A DNA stretch of 64,000 nucleotides from Sinorhizobium fredii (GCF_002944405.1 NZ_CP024307.1:3136001-3200000); one strand, 5' to 3'. Counted from the stretch's first letter, positions 1-9,102 are shown. Numbers and translations: made by a program. The notes: generated from the letters alone by a model not told the origin.

Positions 1-204
1 TCCGACCGAAACGGACCGCACATTAGCATGGAGGCTGCCCGTCGCCAATCTGCAGAGCCACCGTCGCCCATCAGACTCGTCTCCTCGTTCGTACGGTTCC
101 GGACCCTTGATCCGCCAGGCGCTCTAATGACTCGCCATATTGGTGAAGGGGCGTAGACTTTGCGCCGACACCGACCGGCGTTGCCCGGCACAGAGGAAAA
201 GCTG

Positions 205-411
205 ATGAAATCCGAGCGAGTTTGGAGCTGCGACCCAATCGGGCCTGACGAGCTCAAGATGATCGAGAAAATTTTCCGAGAGGAACTGCAAGTACGGGCT
301 CTGCCGCTGAAGTCGGAAGAAGCTCACGTCCTTGCCGCGAAGCTGATCGAAGCCTATCAGTCCGGGATTCGCGACACCACGGGTTTAGCCGCCGCAGCGA
401 AGCGGTGTTGA
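205..411 (+). CDS. small conserved hypothetical protein, 68 aa
   Basis: The ATG at 205 follows a purine-rich stretch (cagaggaaaa) that fits a ribosome binding site, so I prefer it to the upstream in-frame start at 160. The product is soluble, charged and probably helical, with no signal peptide or membrane segment. A central helix begins near GPDELKMIEKIF. Its composition resembles the many 60-80 aa helical proteins of rhizobial genomes, but I cannot name a family. It lies 47 bp upstream of the hydrolase gene on the same strand and could be co-transcribed with it. Confidence 0.55.
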   Translation: MKSERVWSCDPIGPDELKMIEKIFREELQVRALPLKSEEAHVLAAKLIEAYQSGIRDTTGLAAAAKRC

Positions 412-458
412 GGGGCCCTGCATGCCGAACAGTCTGGCGTTGAGGCCCTTAGGCGTCG

Positions 459-1271
459 ATGGATGACGTCGTGAGCATCGCAAAACTTCTGCTGATGTTG
501 TTGGCTGTGACGACTATCGGCTATGTGTCCCTCCTCGGCGTGACGTACATCTCCCAGAGAGCCCTCCTCTATCCCGGTGCGCAACAGGCGCCTGGGCACG
601 CAAGCTGGGGCGAGACTGTCTATATCATGACGCCGGATGGAGAGAGGCTTTTCGGACTCTACAGCCGGGGCAAACCCCGCAAGCCGGCCGTGCTATTCTT
701 TCTTGGCAACGCTGACCGGATCGACAACTATAGCTTTCTCGCCCAAGCGCTGGCCTCACGAGGCATCGGCCTGCTGGCAATTTCCTATCGCGGCTATCCC
801 GGGTCGACCGGGACACCGAGCGAGGTAGGCCTACTCACCGACGGAGTTGCCGCATTCGACTGGCTTGCTGCAGGATCTGAAGGCCGGATCATTGTGCTCG
901 GCCAGTCTCTGGGAAGCGGCGTCGCCATCGATACTGCGCGGCGCAGACCGGCTATCGCCGTCATTCTCGTTTCTGGCTACCTGTCGGTGCTATCGCTCGC
1001 TCAGACGATTTACCCCTACTTCCCGGTTGCACTCCTTATCAAGGATCCGTTCCGCTCCGACCTGAGAATAGCAGAGGTCAGGCAGCCGAAGCTGTTCATC
1101 CACGGGCGGCGTGACGCTGTCATTCCGCTTTCCTCGGGCGAGGCGCTGTATAAAATCGCACCCAAGCCCAAGCAAATGCTGATCTACGACGGCTCCGGCC
1201 ATAATGACCTCTGGGACGCCCCGATGGTCGACGACATTATCCGGTTCTTGGAGGGCTTCAACGAGCTCTAG
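459..1271 (+). CDS. membrane-anchored alpha/beta hydrolase (ABHD13/17-like), 270 aa
   Basis: The product is a serine hydrolase of the alpha/beta fold. Residues about 8-30 form an N-terminal hydrophobic anchor. The nucleophile elbow GQSLGSG places the serine at residue 150. The acid is probably Asp219 in HGRRDAVIP and the base His248 in GSGHND. The spacing and the FFLGNA oxyanion strand match the bacterial relatives of ABHD13/ABHD17, which act on acyl esters or thioesters; the substrate here is unknown. The catalytic part is probably periplasmic or membrane-associated. The ribosome site before ATG 459 is weak, and GTG 471 is an alternative start. The family call is firm and the substrate is not. 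Confidence 0.85.
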   Translation: MDDVVSIAKLLLMLLAVTTIGYVSLLGVTYISQRALLYPGAQQAPGHASWGETVYIMTPDGERLFGLYSRGKPRKPAVLFFLGNADRIDNYSFLAQALASRGIGLLAISYRGYPGSTGTPSEVGLLTDGVAAFDWLAAGSEGRIIVLGQSLGSGVAIDTARRRPAIAVILVSGYLSVLSLAQTIYPYFPVALLIKDPFRSDLRIAEVRQPKLFIHGRRDAVIPLSSGEALYKIAPKPKQMLIYDGSGHNDLWDAPMVDDIIRFLEGFNEL

Positions 1272-1531
1272 TACCATATCTGAGGGAGCGGACGGCCGCT
1301 TTCAGAGTTTCGGTTGATACATTTTGCGATTTTCGAAGCAAGAACATATAAATCGCGGCGACTTTCCGCTTCCGGCGCAAATGCCGACATATAATCCGTT
1401 CTCACCCTACTGCGACGAAACTGAACCGGACAGATCGACCCGAAGCCGTCGCCGGCGACAGTCCGAGAGAACGTCCCCTGTCGGCCCCGAAGCGGCCTTT
1501 AGCTGGCGTTGCTACCCTGCGTCAGCCGCTG

Positions 1532-1807
1532 TCACTGGCTCTCTGTCAGAATGGCATATTCGATTGCCGAGGAGACCCCACCGTTGAGGGTCGAGAACGG
1601 CGGAACGATGTTGCGGGCATTGCGGCAGACGAAGAGATCTCCGGGCCCGGCTTGCGTGATCGTCTCGGGCATCACCCGGCTATCGGCGCAGGATATCATC
1701 AAAGCCTGTGGTTGCTGGCCTTCCCTCGTCAGCTTGGGGTAAAGCGCCGATTGGTTGGGAAACACCGCGCCGCGAAAACTGGAGATACCTTTCAGGAGAT
1801 CACCCAT
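1532..1807 (-). pseudogene. beta-carbonic anhydrase, N-terminal fragment
   Basis: From the ATG at 1807, with AGAGGA upstream, the reading frame gives about 91 residues resembling the first half of a beta-class carbonic anhydrase. ISCADSRVMPE carries the first zinc cysteine and the Asp-Arg dyad. It is followed by DLFVCRNARNIVPP (consensus RNAGNIVPP) and an IEYA helix. The frame then stops after ILTESQ, where the family continues to the second half of the zinc site, H-x2-C. Without that His/Cys pair the product cannot bind zinc normally. The stop is followed by unrelated sequence with no continuation in another frame, so this is a truncation rather than one frameshift. The Gly-to-Arg change also suggests decay. 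Confidence 0.8.
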
Positions 1808-2783
1808 GTTCGGATCCTCTTTCTGGCCGAACGTAGAACTGGGAGGAATGTCTCTCGTCCGGCGGGTTGCAGAAGCGATATGTTCGCAGGCGCGAAAAAG
1901 AACAGCAAAAAGGGTGCAGCGCAACCAGCCGCTGCCAAATCACAACCAACAATGCGTAGGGCGTTCATGCGCCCCCCCGACTGGGGGCGTTCCGGACGAC
2001 ACATTATGCGATCTTCTTGGCCCAGAACGCGAACAACCCGTGCACCGGGCTCGTGAAGAGCGGCTCCACTCGACCCACCTGTGCCGCTGACGGCGACACC
2101 TGGAAGGACCGGATTGGCGTCCGAGCCGACCTTCGCCGCAGGTAACCTGCGTGACTGTCTTGCGCCTTCAAGTCGGCCGTAGAACCGGCAGCAGGCCAAT
2201 GCCTACGAGCTTGCGACGCCCGAGGCCGCACACTCGACGAGACATGCGACCTCGGTTCCCCACCTACCTAGCGCCGGTTCGTGAGGATCACCGCACGTCA
2301 AACGGTGCCGCGGACCTATTCAACGAGAAAAGCCGCAATCCAGCGCAAGCGCATCCCCGTGACCTATAGCGGCTGCAACCGATTTCAGACGACCTCCACG
2401 AAGGCGATCGCTTAGCCGGTTATTCGATTCCTCTGCAAACGGCATTAACGCAGAGTAATGGGGGAAAGACGCATGAATAGGATCGAACCTCGTATGCGAG
2501 ATGGCACTGCTGAACTTCAGGCAAAGAGGAGGCGGACATACTCAACATTCTGAGGCAATAGACCAAGTTTGAGATGGCGTTTGGGGCGGCTTCATTGGAA
2601 CCGGCAGGCTGTCGCCGGCTAAAACTTTCTCGCCCCATCAACTGGTTCGCGCTCAGGCACTTCCTGTGCTGCTGCAGGGCCGAGGGAATTCGCCGCTTTT
2701 AAGTCCGCCTGTTGTTCACGATCGACTGATAAGACGCGCAGCGCTGTAGTCGCGGAGCCACGACATTCAAGCCGACACTTGGG
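1808..2783. other. 976-bp stretch without a recognisable gene
   Basis: No reading frame here has a convincing start, codon bias or known motif. Several overlapping 60-135 codon frames exist on both strands, but they are Arg/Pro-rich in the way of noncoding high-GC DNA. A GC inverted repeat, cgccccc/gggggcg, lies near 1970-1990 without a T-run. The stretch may be decayed DNA next to the truncated carbonic anhydrase. Confidence 0.5.
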
Positions 2784-3563
2784 TCAGGGCGTCCGCGCGA
2801 CTGGTGCGGAGCGAGGCGAAACCAGCGTCGCTTCCAAGTAGCGCGACGCCGCCTCCGTCCGATTGCGCACTTTCATCTTCTGGTAGATGTTGCGGACATG
2901 CACCTTGACGGTGTTTTCGGCAAGCCCGAGACGATCTGCGATGATCTTGTTCCGTGTGCCCTTGCATACGAGATCGAGAACCTGGATCTCTCGCGCGCTC
3001 AGGAGGCTTGGGGCAATGTCGGCCTCGCGTTCCATATTGATATTTTCCGAAATCGCCTGTTTTTGCGCGACAACGCCGCCCCCTGCGAGCGCTCTCGGCA
3101 CCAGACACCGAAGCAATGCAGCGGGAAAATGCTCGCCGCCCTTCATCAAGAGATCGATGGCGCTGAGGCATACGTCGAGATTGAGATTCAGGGGCAGGAC
3201 GCCTTGAAGCAACCCTTCGTCGACAAGTTCCGCAATCGACGAGTCGAGTTCGTCCGCATTCTGCACCATCAGGCCGATCGCAGCATTTGGATGGAGCTCG
3301 TGAATCGTCCTCATGATTGATGGAAATACTGCCGCCGGCAGACGATAGAGCATGATCAGGCTTACGCCGATAAGATTGCTGGTCAAAAGACCCTCGGTAT
3401 CGGGAAGGCTTACGACGTCTTGACCTTGAAAACGCATGCTGATCGCCTGCGTCAGACACTCGGACAACAGATCGGCCTTGGCGAGAATGACGACCTTGTT
3501 TTTCTTCGGCAACGCCTTATTGCGCTCTTCAGCATTGCTCAGGGTCGAGCTCTTGCGTTCCAT
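2784..3563 (-). CDS. LuxR/CsgD-type transcriptional regulator with receiver-like N-domain, 259 aa
   Basis: The C-terminal domain (about residues 188-245) is a LuxR-type helix-turn-helix: LSAREIQVLDLV, then NKIIADRLGLAENTVKVHV and the recognition region. The N-terminal part (about 25-150) is predicted to fold like a response-regulator receiver, but it lacks the acidic pair and the phospho-acceptor Asp. It is therefore probably not controlled by a histidine kinase. The start at 3563 is excellent, with AAGGAGG five bases upstream. The gene is divergent from the TPR lipoprotein gene at 4458 and lies beside Tad locus 1. A role in controlling pilus or surface genes is an inference from position. 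The AT-rich upstream repeats may be its own operators. Confidence 0.8.
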   Translation of the reverse strand: MERKSSTLSNAEERNKALPKKNKVVILAKADLLSECLTQAISMRFQGQDVVSLPDTEGLLTSNLIGVSLIMLYRLPAAVFPSIMRTIHELHPNAAIGLMVQNADELDSSIAELVDEGLLQGVLPLNLNLDVCLSAIDLLMKGGEHFPAALLRCLVPRALAGGGVVAQKQAISENINMEREADIAPSLLSAREIQVLDLVCKGTRNKIIADRLGLAENTVKVHVRNIYQKMKVRNRTEAASRYLEATLVSPRSAPVARTP

Positions 3564-3604
3564 TTTGCCCTCCTTAGCACTCTCAAGATCTTGCTGATTA
3601 CGTG

Positions 3605-3703
3605 TCGATACTATTAGACTTCATGAAAAAGAAATTTAATTATTGAACTGGCACGCTCTTTAACAATCAATACTTGGTCTAATGTGTTTTATCGATACTA
3701 TTA
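3605..3703. repeat. pair of exact 12-bp direct repeats (tcgatactatta)
   Basis: The sequence tcgatactatta occurs at 3605-3616 and again at 3692-3703, 87 bp apart (about eight helical turns). Related TATCG motifs follow at about 3720-3746. The first copy is 42 bp upstream of the LuxR-type start codon. The arrangement looks like paired operators, possibly for the adjacent regulator. Confidence 0.5.
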
Positions 3704-3807
3704 ACGAGCGCCATTGTCATTATCGCTAAGTTCCGATAGTTATCGCACCGTTCATTTCTACTCACGATGGACTAGCTCAGATCGCCGTCAACCAGAGTAT
3801 GGTGCCT

Positions 3808-3823
3808 AATGAGCGCGCTCATT
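3808..3823. promoter_or_regulatory. 16-bp perfect palindrome (aatgagcgcgctcatt)
   Basis: The sequence reads the same on both strands over all 16 bases. It lies in the divergent region between the LuxR-type gene and the TPR lipoprotein gene. A perfect palindrome of this length is a reasonable operator candidate for a dimeric regulator. I do not recognise the cognate protein. Confidence 0.35.
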
Positions 3824-4457
3824 CGGTCAGAATGCTGCGTCAACGCTCGCCTCACGGTAATTGCGGTTCAGAAATCCCCGAAGGTTCAATCGGGCAGCCG
3901 CGCGCCGCGTCTGCCGTCGCACCCGAGAAGAGTGGCCGGATGCGCGGGAATTCCCGGGCTGCGGAACGATTGCCTTTTGCCGCCTGTTGTGACGCGCCCG
4001 GAGCAAAGCAGTTTTTTCACAAGGAGAGACGTCGCGCCCCAAAATACCCTTCGATCCTGCCGGGATTGCCGCGCAGGATGAGGGTATTCAAACTTTGCGA
4101 CTACAGTTGTTGCTGTAGGCGGAATGCAGTTGTGAAGCTTCCTTCATGCCGGGAATGCGGAGCTCGCGCGCTTACGATTGCTGGCACCACCAACGTCGCA
4201 AGCAGACGAGCGAGAGCAAAGCACGACCGGCATCTTCAACTCGCTCCCTCTCCGGGGTTCCCGCTCGGCTTGGCCGGCGGCAAGCAACTGGCTGGACGCA
4301 AGCTTCCCTCAGGCAGCGCCATCGCGGCCGGAGGCATGTGTCTCTTTATGGCGACTCATGGCGCGAATTCTTTATTTGTTAGCTTCTATCGCATAAGATT
4401 TTACGTGAGCGCGAGCGAGCGTGAGTCTAGGTTGGCCCAGTGTTTAGGGGATGAATA

Positions 4458-4982
4458 TTGACCTATCAAACTCAGTCACGACTTGGTCGTCTTTCGCCAT
4501 TGCTGTTGGTCGCGCTCTTCGTTTGCGGATGCCAATCGGCTGCTTTCGACGACGTTGCGGCATTTGGCGATAGTGCCAAAACCCTTGAGGACGACTCGGC
4601 CGTCGCCTTCTACAAGAACGACGAACTGATCCCGACCGGCAAGTTGCAGTTCAAGGAAAAGAACTACGGCAAATCCTACGCCATCTATAAACGTGCGGTT
4701 GCCGTTTTTCCGCAGGACCCCGCTGCTTGGCTCGGCTTCGCTGCCTCTGCTGACATGATCGGACGGTTCGACACATCGGATCGGGCCTATCAGCAACTCT
4801 CCAAGATGATCGGCAAGAGTCCGGTTTATTACAACAATGTCGGCTATTCCCATCTTCTGCGCGGCGACTTGCCGCGCGCACGCCAGTACTTTCTCAAGGC
4901 GTATGAGCTCGACCCTGCGAATGAGACGACGGCGCGCAATCTCGAGCTGATGAAGAACAGCGTCAAATACGCGCAGCGGTAA
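4458..4982 (+). CDS. TadD-like TPR lipoprotein, 174 aa
   Basis: The product has a short lipoprotein signal with the lipobox cysteine at about residue 25 (LFVCGC). Residues about 60-165 carry tetratricopeptide repeats; the last is LLRGDLPRARQYFLKAYELDP. This layout matches TadD-type pilotins, outer-membrane lipoproteins that help assemble the Tad secretin. The start is a TTG at 4458 with AGGGGA upstream; no in-frame ATG gives an intact signal peptide. The gene is isolated from the large minus-strand tad operon by a strong terminator. The function is inferred from domain and position. Confidence 0.75.
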   Translation: MTYQTQSRLGRLSPLLLVALFVCGCQSAAFDDVAAFGDSAKTLEDDSAVAFYKNDELIPTGKLQFKEKNYGKSYAIYKRAVAVFPQDPAAWLGFAASADMIGRFDTSDRAYQQLSKMIGKSPVYYNNVGYSHLLRGDLPRARQYFLKAYELDPANETTARNLELMKNSVKYAQR

Positions 4983-5020
4983 TAGCCGGCGGACTGCCGA
5001 CCGCATGTTTCGTAAAAACC

Positions 5021-5067
5021 CTACAGCGCCGCGCGTCTTATCAGACGCGCGGCGCTGTAGTTTTTTT
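5021..5067 (+). terminator. strong Rho-independent terminator, perfect 18-bp stem
   Basis: The arm ctacagcgccgcgcgtct (5021-5038) pairs exactly with 5043-5060 around a TATC loop, and seven T residues follow. It lies 38 bp after the TadD-like gene and ends that transcript. The palindrome resembles dispersed palindromic elements I recall from Sinorhizobium genomes, so it may also be a repeat copy. That resemblance is from memory. Confidence 0.9.
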
Positions 5068-5205
5068 AATTGCCGCATGTCTGTCGATCAATTCTTGGAC
5101 CGGCTACAAGTTAAGAACTGCTTCAGTTCTATCGCATGTTTTCCGGTCACACGCCGCCGCTGTAGCCTGCGCGTTCTCGCCGCTTTGATTGCCACATTGC
5201 TTCGG

Positions 5206-5763
5206 CTATCGCACCTTCCGCAGGATCAACTTGCCTTCCGGCGAAATCGATCTTTCGTAACGCGGCAAGTTGGATGGGGCGCCCTCGCTCCCGATAGCGG
5301 GCAGGCTGCCGTCCTGGGGCTGCAACTCCGTGGCAGCCGTAGTCAGCGAGGGCTCGAGGCGCTGCGTCGCCCCCTTGCCCGGGGCGCTCAGGATAACCGA
5401 GCCGCCGGAACTCGGAAGGCCCGAGCGCATTCCGTCGTCCAGCTCCGAGACCGCCTTCTGCAGGTTCTCAACCCGCTGGCGAACGATCGCCAGTTCATCG
5501 GCTCCTGCGACCCTGGCGATGTTGCGGCTCTGTTTTTCGAGTTGAAGCTTCAGTCCGTCAATGGAGCGCTTCACGCCTGCGAGTGTTTCGCGGCTTTCTC
5601 GGACGTCTGCTGCGTTCTTGGCCGTGTAGAGCAGTATACCGGCGTTCAGCGGCAGAAACACCAGTGCCAGAGCAATGAATGGCGCAGCCCGTTTTCGTAC
5701 AGGCTCATCCGCTTTTTCGCGTCGCGCGTCGGGTTCGACCTCGATATTCGCCATGCCAACCAT
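5206..5763 (-). CDS. inner-membrane coiled-coil protein at the end of Tad locus 1, 185 aa
   Basis: Residues about 28-50 form one membrane segment (begins AAPFIALALVFLPL) preceded by basic residues, so the N-terminus is probably cytoplasmic. A coiled coil follows at about 55-110, and the C-terminal tail is low-complexity and probably periplasmic. The start at 5763 has GGAG seven bases upstream; ATG 5754 is the alternative. It is the last gene of the locus, 124 bp after the AAA+ ATPase gene. I know no named family. The architecture suggests a scaffold or alignment component of the pilus machine, which is an inference. Confidence 0.65.
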   Translation of the reverse strand: MVGMANIEVEPDARREKADEPVRKRAAPFIALALVFLPLNAGILLYTAKNAADVRESRETLAGVKRSIDGLKLQLEKQSRNIARVAGADELAIVRQRVENLQKAVSELDDGMRSGLPSSGGSVILSAPGKGATQRLEPSLTTAATELQPQDGSLPAIGSEGAPSNLPRYERSISPEGKLILRKVR

Positions 5764-5887
5764 CACCTTACTCCGCCGCAAACCGGGCCGTGGCCCCCGA
5801 ACTACCAAATCCCCGGGACGTCGGGGCAGATGTTGCCGAGGCAAGTGCTCCGCCTCGATACCCATGAATCTTTCCGCCGCCCGACGG

Positions 5888-7180
5888 CTAGTCCGCCGTG
5901 AAGACCCCTTCCCACGCCCGTTCCAGCATCTCCAGCGATGCGACCTTTCGCAATCCGTTGAACGCGCAATAGGACCCGATAAAGTCGAGAAGATACTTCG
6001 GATGGTAGCAGGAGCCCAGTGATTCGCCACCGTATTTCCGATTGTAGAACAGCTCCAAGTCCGACACAGACATCTCTACTGCCACGCTTCGCGCATAGGC
6101 CTTGAATATTTGGATATATTCTTCTCGAGAAGGATTGTTGACGAATATCTTGTATTTCAGCCGCCGCAGCCCAGCCTCGTCGGAAAGTTCCTTCGGGGCA
6201 ATGTTGGTCGAGAAGACAACGAGCTCATCGAAAGGAACCTTGAATTTCTTGCCCGTATGCAGGGTCAGGAAGTCGTAGCCGCGCTCGAGTGGCACGATCC
6301 AGCGGTTGATGAGCGCCTGCGGCATCACCTGCTGGCGGCCGAAGTCGTCGATGATGAAGACACCGCCGGAGGCCTTGAGATGCAGCGGCGCCTCATACAC
6401 CGTCGAGCCTTCGCTGTAGGCGAGGTCGAGCAGGTCGAGCGTCAGTTCGCCGCCGGTCTTGATCACCGGACGCCGGCATTCGACCCAACGCTGATCGGCC
6501 TTCGGATAGGGCATCCCGTTCACCGGCTGGTGAACCGCTTCGTCGTAGAAGCTGATGACGTAACCGCCGACCTCGATGGCATAGGGCACCCAGATCGTCT
6601 GTCGGAACAGGCGCGAGGTGCGCTCGGCGATGCTGGTCTTGCCGTTACCGGGCGGGCCGTAAAGCAGGATGGATTGCCCCGAATTCATAGCGGGACCCAG
6701 CTTCTCGACCAGCGACGGTGACAGCACCAGCCCCTCGAGGCTGGCGAGCAGTCCTTCCTGGGTCACGCGCTCATGGTGAATGGACTGCAGGCCGAGCTGG
6801 CGGCAAAAGGCGTCGAGCGAGACCGGCGCCGGCCCCACATAGGAGGACTGGCGAATGGCTGCATGGGCATATTCCATGCCCTTGGTCGAAAGCGCGTATC
6901 GGATGTCGGACCTCACGTCCTCCCCGGCCAGACCCCTTGCCTCCATATAGGCGAGCTTCACCAATTCCTTGACCAGAAGATTGATCACCGCCTTGGGCAG
7001 TTTCATCCGTTCCGCCAGATGCGATGGCGTTACCGTGTCCTGCTCGGTCGCGCACTTTGCGGCGAGCCGCAGCAGAAAGGAGAACTCGAGCCCCGTTTCT
7101 TCCACGCTCATCGACGCCAGCGGCATACGGGCGTCAAGTTCCGGAGCGCTATCTTCATGAACCTGATTGAGCGAATGCAT
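5888..7180 (-). CDS. AAA+ ATPase associated with Tad pilus locus, 430 aa
   Basis: Walker A is GPPGNGKTS at residues 175-183 and Walker B is GVFIIDDFG at about 273-281. A sensor-like VFSTN follows. The N-terminal 110 residues look like a winged-helix domain (HLAERMKLPKAVINLLVKEL). The family is a soluble AAA+ ATPase often seen beside rhizobial tad genes, distinct from the CpaF secretion ATPase and the CpaE ParA-like protein. Its biochemical role is not established to my knowledge. It starts 17 bp after tadC stops and is presumably co-transcribed. Remodelling of an assembly component or of a regulator would fit the fold. Confidence 0.8.
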   Translation of the reverse strand: MHSLNQVHEDSAPELDARMPLASMSVEETGLEFSFLLRLAAKCATEQDTVTPSHLAERMKLPKAVINLLVKELVKLAYMEARGLAGEDVRSDIRYALSTKGMEYAHAAIRQSSYVGPAPVSLDAFCRQLGLQSIHHERVTQEGLLASLEGLVLSPSLVEKLGPAMNSGQSILLYGPPGNGKTSIAERTSRLFRQTIWVPYAIEVGGYVISFYDEAVHQPVNGMPYPKADQRWVECRRPVIKTGGELTLDLLDLAYSEGSTVYEAPLHLKASGGVFIIDDFGRQQVMPQALINRWIVPLERGYDFLTLHTGKKFKVPFDELVVFSTNIAPKELSDEAGLRRLKYKIFVNNPSREEYIQIFKAYARSVAVEMSVSDLELFYNRKYGGESLGSCYHPKYLLDFIGSYCAFNGLRKVASLEMLERAWEGVFTAD

Positions 7181-7197
7181 GGGAACCCCGCTTTTCC

Positions 7198-8139
7198 TTA
7201 ACCGCCGGGCGTCAGGCCGACGATGAGACTGATGACGCGAATGACGACCGGCACCAAAACGATGACAAGACTTACCGGAAACAGGAAGGCGCCGAGCGGC
7301 AGCAGCATCTTGATCGGCAATGCATTGGCCTTTTCCTCCGCCCGGACGACGCGCATGTCGCGCATTTCCTTGCTATAAACCCTGAGCGTCTGCGTGACGC
7401 TGGTTCCGAGTTCTTCCGACTGGCGGAAAAGCACCGCAAGTGCCCGCGCCTCGTCGATTCTGAGCCGCGCCGCGAGATTGGCAAGCGCTTCGCGCAGCCT
7501 GCGGCCGCCACGCACTTCGAGCATCATGATCGAAAGATGCAGACCGAAGTCCTTCCTCTTGCTGACGAATTCCCGCGCGACGCGATTTGCCGCGGCTTCA
7601 AGGCTCATGCCCGCATCCAGGCAGACGATCAGCATGTCCATGAAATCCGGGAAGAGACGGCGATACTCGCGCTCCTTCGCGTCACCGCGCCGATCGATGT
7701 AGATATTCACCAGAATAAAGGTCGTGCCGGCGGCGAACATGCCGACAAGCAAGGTCATCATCCGCGTCGTCTCGGGGAAGAAGCGGTTGAACGCCCAGAC
7801 CGTCATGACCATCATACCGATGCAGACGATCGCGCGGATCGCCTGGAAGGTGGTGACTGAATTGGCGCTGAAATAACCGGCGCGAATGAGCCGGTTCTGC
7901 GTGGAATTCACGTTGGTGTCGTGTCGGGTGATCTCGAAATAGCGGCGGATCAGGCGGTTCTCGGCCTCGCCGAGATCCGCCATCGCGCCATCCACGATAT
8001 CATTGCCCGTCACCCGCGATTTGGCCTCCGAAAGCCGGACACCCACCTCGCGCCGCCGGAAAACGACTTCCGAGGCGGCGGCGGAAAAGATCATGACCGA
8101 GAAGAAGACGATGAGGTATATACCGTACTCGTTCCACAT
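7198..8139 (-). CDS. tadC: Tad pilus inner-membrane platform protein TadC (locus 1), 313 aa
   Basis: The protein is a GspF/T2SSF-family platform protein. One membrane segment lies near the N-terminus, two around residues 85-145, and one at the extreme C-terminus (VIRVISLIVGL). The cytoplasmic T2SSF domain (about 165-290) carries DMLIVCLDAGMSLEAA and the typical SEELGTSVTQTLRVYS motif. With TadB it forms the inner-membrane base on which the CpaF ATPase drives pilin polymerisation. The length is normal. The start at 8139 has GAGG eight bases upstream, nine bases after the tadB stop. Confidence 0.93.
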   Translation of the reverse strand: MWNEYGIYLIVFFSVMIFSAAASEVVFRRREVGVRLSEAKSRVTGNDIVDGAMADLGEAENRLIRRYFEITRHDTNVNSTQNRLIRAGYFSANSVTTFQAIRAIVCIGMMVMTVWAFNRFFPETTRMMTLLVGMFAAGTTFILVNIYIDRRGDAKEREYRRLFPDFMDMLIVCLDAGMSLEAAANRVAREFVSKRKDFGLHLSIMMLEVRGGRRLREALANLAARLRIDEARALAVLFRQSEELGTSVTQTLRVYSKEMRDMRVVRAEEKANALPIKMLLPLGAFLFPVSLVIVLVPVVIRVISLIVGLTPGG

Positions 8140-8148
8140 GGCGGCGCC

Positions 8149-9102
8149 TCAATACTCGAAGTGGACCATTTTATAGAGAATGACGTTGCCGATCGCCATT
8201 ACGACGAGCAGCCCCGAAACGATCGTGGTGCCGTAGCCGCTGTTCCAGAGTGGATCGAAATAGGTCGGCGACAGCGCCTTGATCATGCCGTAGAGCAGGA
8301 ACGGATAGATCGACATGAAGATCGCGGTGATGCGCCCCTCCGCGGAGATCGCCTTGACCTTCGCTTTCAGCATGAACCTATCGCGGAGCGTTTTCGAGAG
8401 ATTTTGCAGGATCTCGACGAGGTTGCCGCCGGTCCCAGCCTGGACGCTGAGCGATATGGCCAGGAGATTGAGGTCTTCGACGCCGACGCGGTCGTTAAGG
8501 TTCATGAGCGCGTCGTCGAGCGTGACTCCATAGGTTAGTTCGTCCGACAGAAGGCCGAATTCGGTGCCGACCGGGTCCGGCATTTCACGTGCCACGAGCG
8601 CGATCGCCGCTGGAAGCGGGTGTCCCGCCGCCAGACTCCGGTTGGCGACGTCGAGCGCCTCCGGCAGCTTTTCTGCGAATTTGTGCATGCGCCTGGCGCG
8701 CACCCGCCAGACGACAACCGCCGGCACTAGCAGGCAGATAGCAAGGAAGAGCGGTATCCGGACGAGGTTGCTTGGCAGGAGAAACTGAAGTGCCAGCCAG
8801 ATGCCCATGGCGGCGGCGGCGCCGTAGAGGGCAAATCGCTTGGCATCGAACTTGATGCCGGATTGCACATAGTACCGCCGTAGCCGGTGCAACAGGGGCT
8901 GCCACCGAGAGTCCCCGTCGACGCCGCGTGCCTTCAGCATCTCGTGGTAGGTCTCGCGATGGTCCTCGCTCCCCTCGATGAGGCTCAGGCGATGGTTAAC
9001 CGCCTTGTGGCGCTCCGAGCTTCGGAAATAGCTGCGCAGCAGCGCTTCTGCAGCGACCAGCGCGGCGACGAATACGGCGGCATAGAGGAGGATGAGGGTC
9101 AT
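8149..9102 (-). CDS. tadB: Tad pilus inner-membrane platform protein TadB (locus 1), 317 aa
   Basis: This is a second T2SSF-domain protein. It has an N-terminal membrane segment, a pair around residues 90-130, the conserved cytoplasmic domain (AEKLPEALDVANRSLAAGHP, then LSVQAGTGGNLVEILQNLS), and C-terminal membrane helices. TadB pairs with TadC in the platform. Its ATG overlaps the cpaF stop in an ATGA arrangement at 9099-9102, which implies translational coupling to the ATPase. The order cpaF-tadB-tadC is the usual one. Confidence 0.93.
   Translation of the reverse strand: MTLILLYAAVFVAALVAAEALLRSYFRSSERHKAVNHRLSLIEGSEDHRETYHEMLKARGVDGDSRWQPLLHRLRRYYVQSGIKFDAKRFALYGAAAAMGIWLALQFLLPSNLVRIPLFLAICLLVPAVVVWRVRARRMHKFAEKLPEALDVANRSLAAGHPLPAAIALVAREMPDPVGTEFGLLSDELTYGVTLDDALMNLNDRVGVEDLNLLAISLSVQAGTGGNLVEILQNLSKTLRDRFMLKAKVKAISAEGRITAIFMSIYPFLLYGMIKALSPTYFDPLWNSGYGTTIVSGLLVVMAIGNVILYKMVHFEY

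Larger units (their letters stand above)
3564..4457. other. 894-bp divergent intergenic region, repeat-rich, no gene seen
   Basis: This separates the LuxR-type gene from the TadD-like lipoprotein gene. Its first 200 bp are unusually AT-rich and contain several TATCG-type motifs, a 12-bp direct repeat and a 16-bp palindrome, which are listed separately. The rest is ordinary G+C DNA with long frames of random composition. It is the natural place for promoters of both flanking genes. Confidence 0.5.

Noticed and set aside
1792..2231. Minus-strand frames of 75-135 codons upstream of the carbonic anhydrase fragment
   Set aside because: They have no motif and no ribosome site and overlap each other in different frames.
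3963..3988. GGAAC-N19-TT motif in the 3564-4457 region
   Set aside because: It lies about 470 bp from the next gene on that strand. With so short a motif a chance match is likely.
3799..4461. 220-codon plus-strand frame upstream of the TadD-like gene
   Set aside because: It has no ribosome site, no known motif and a composition typical of noncoding GC-rich DNA.
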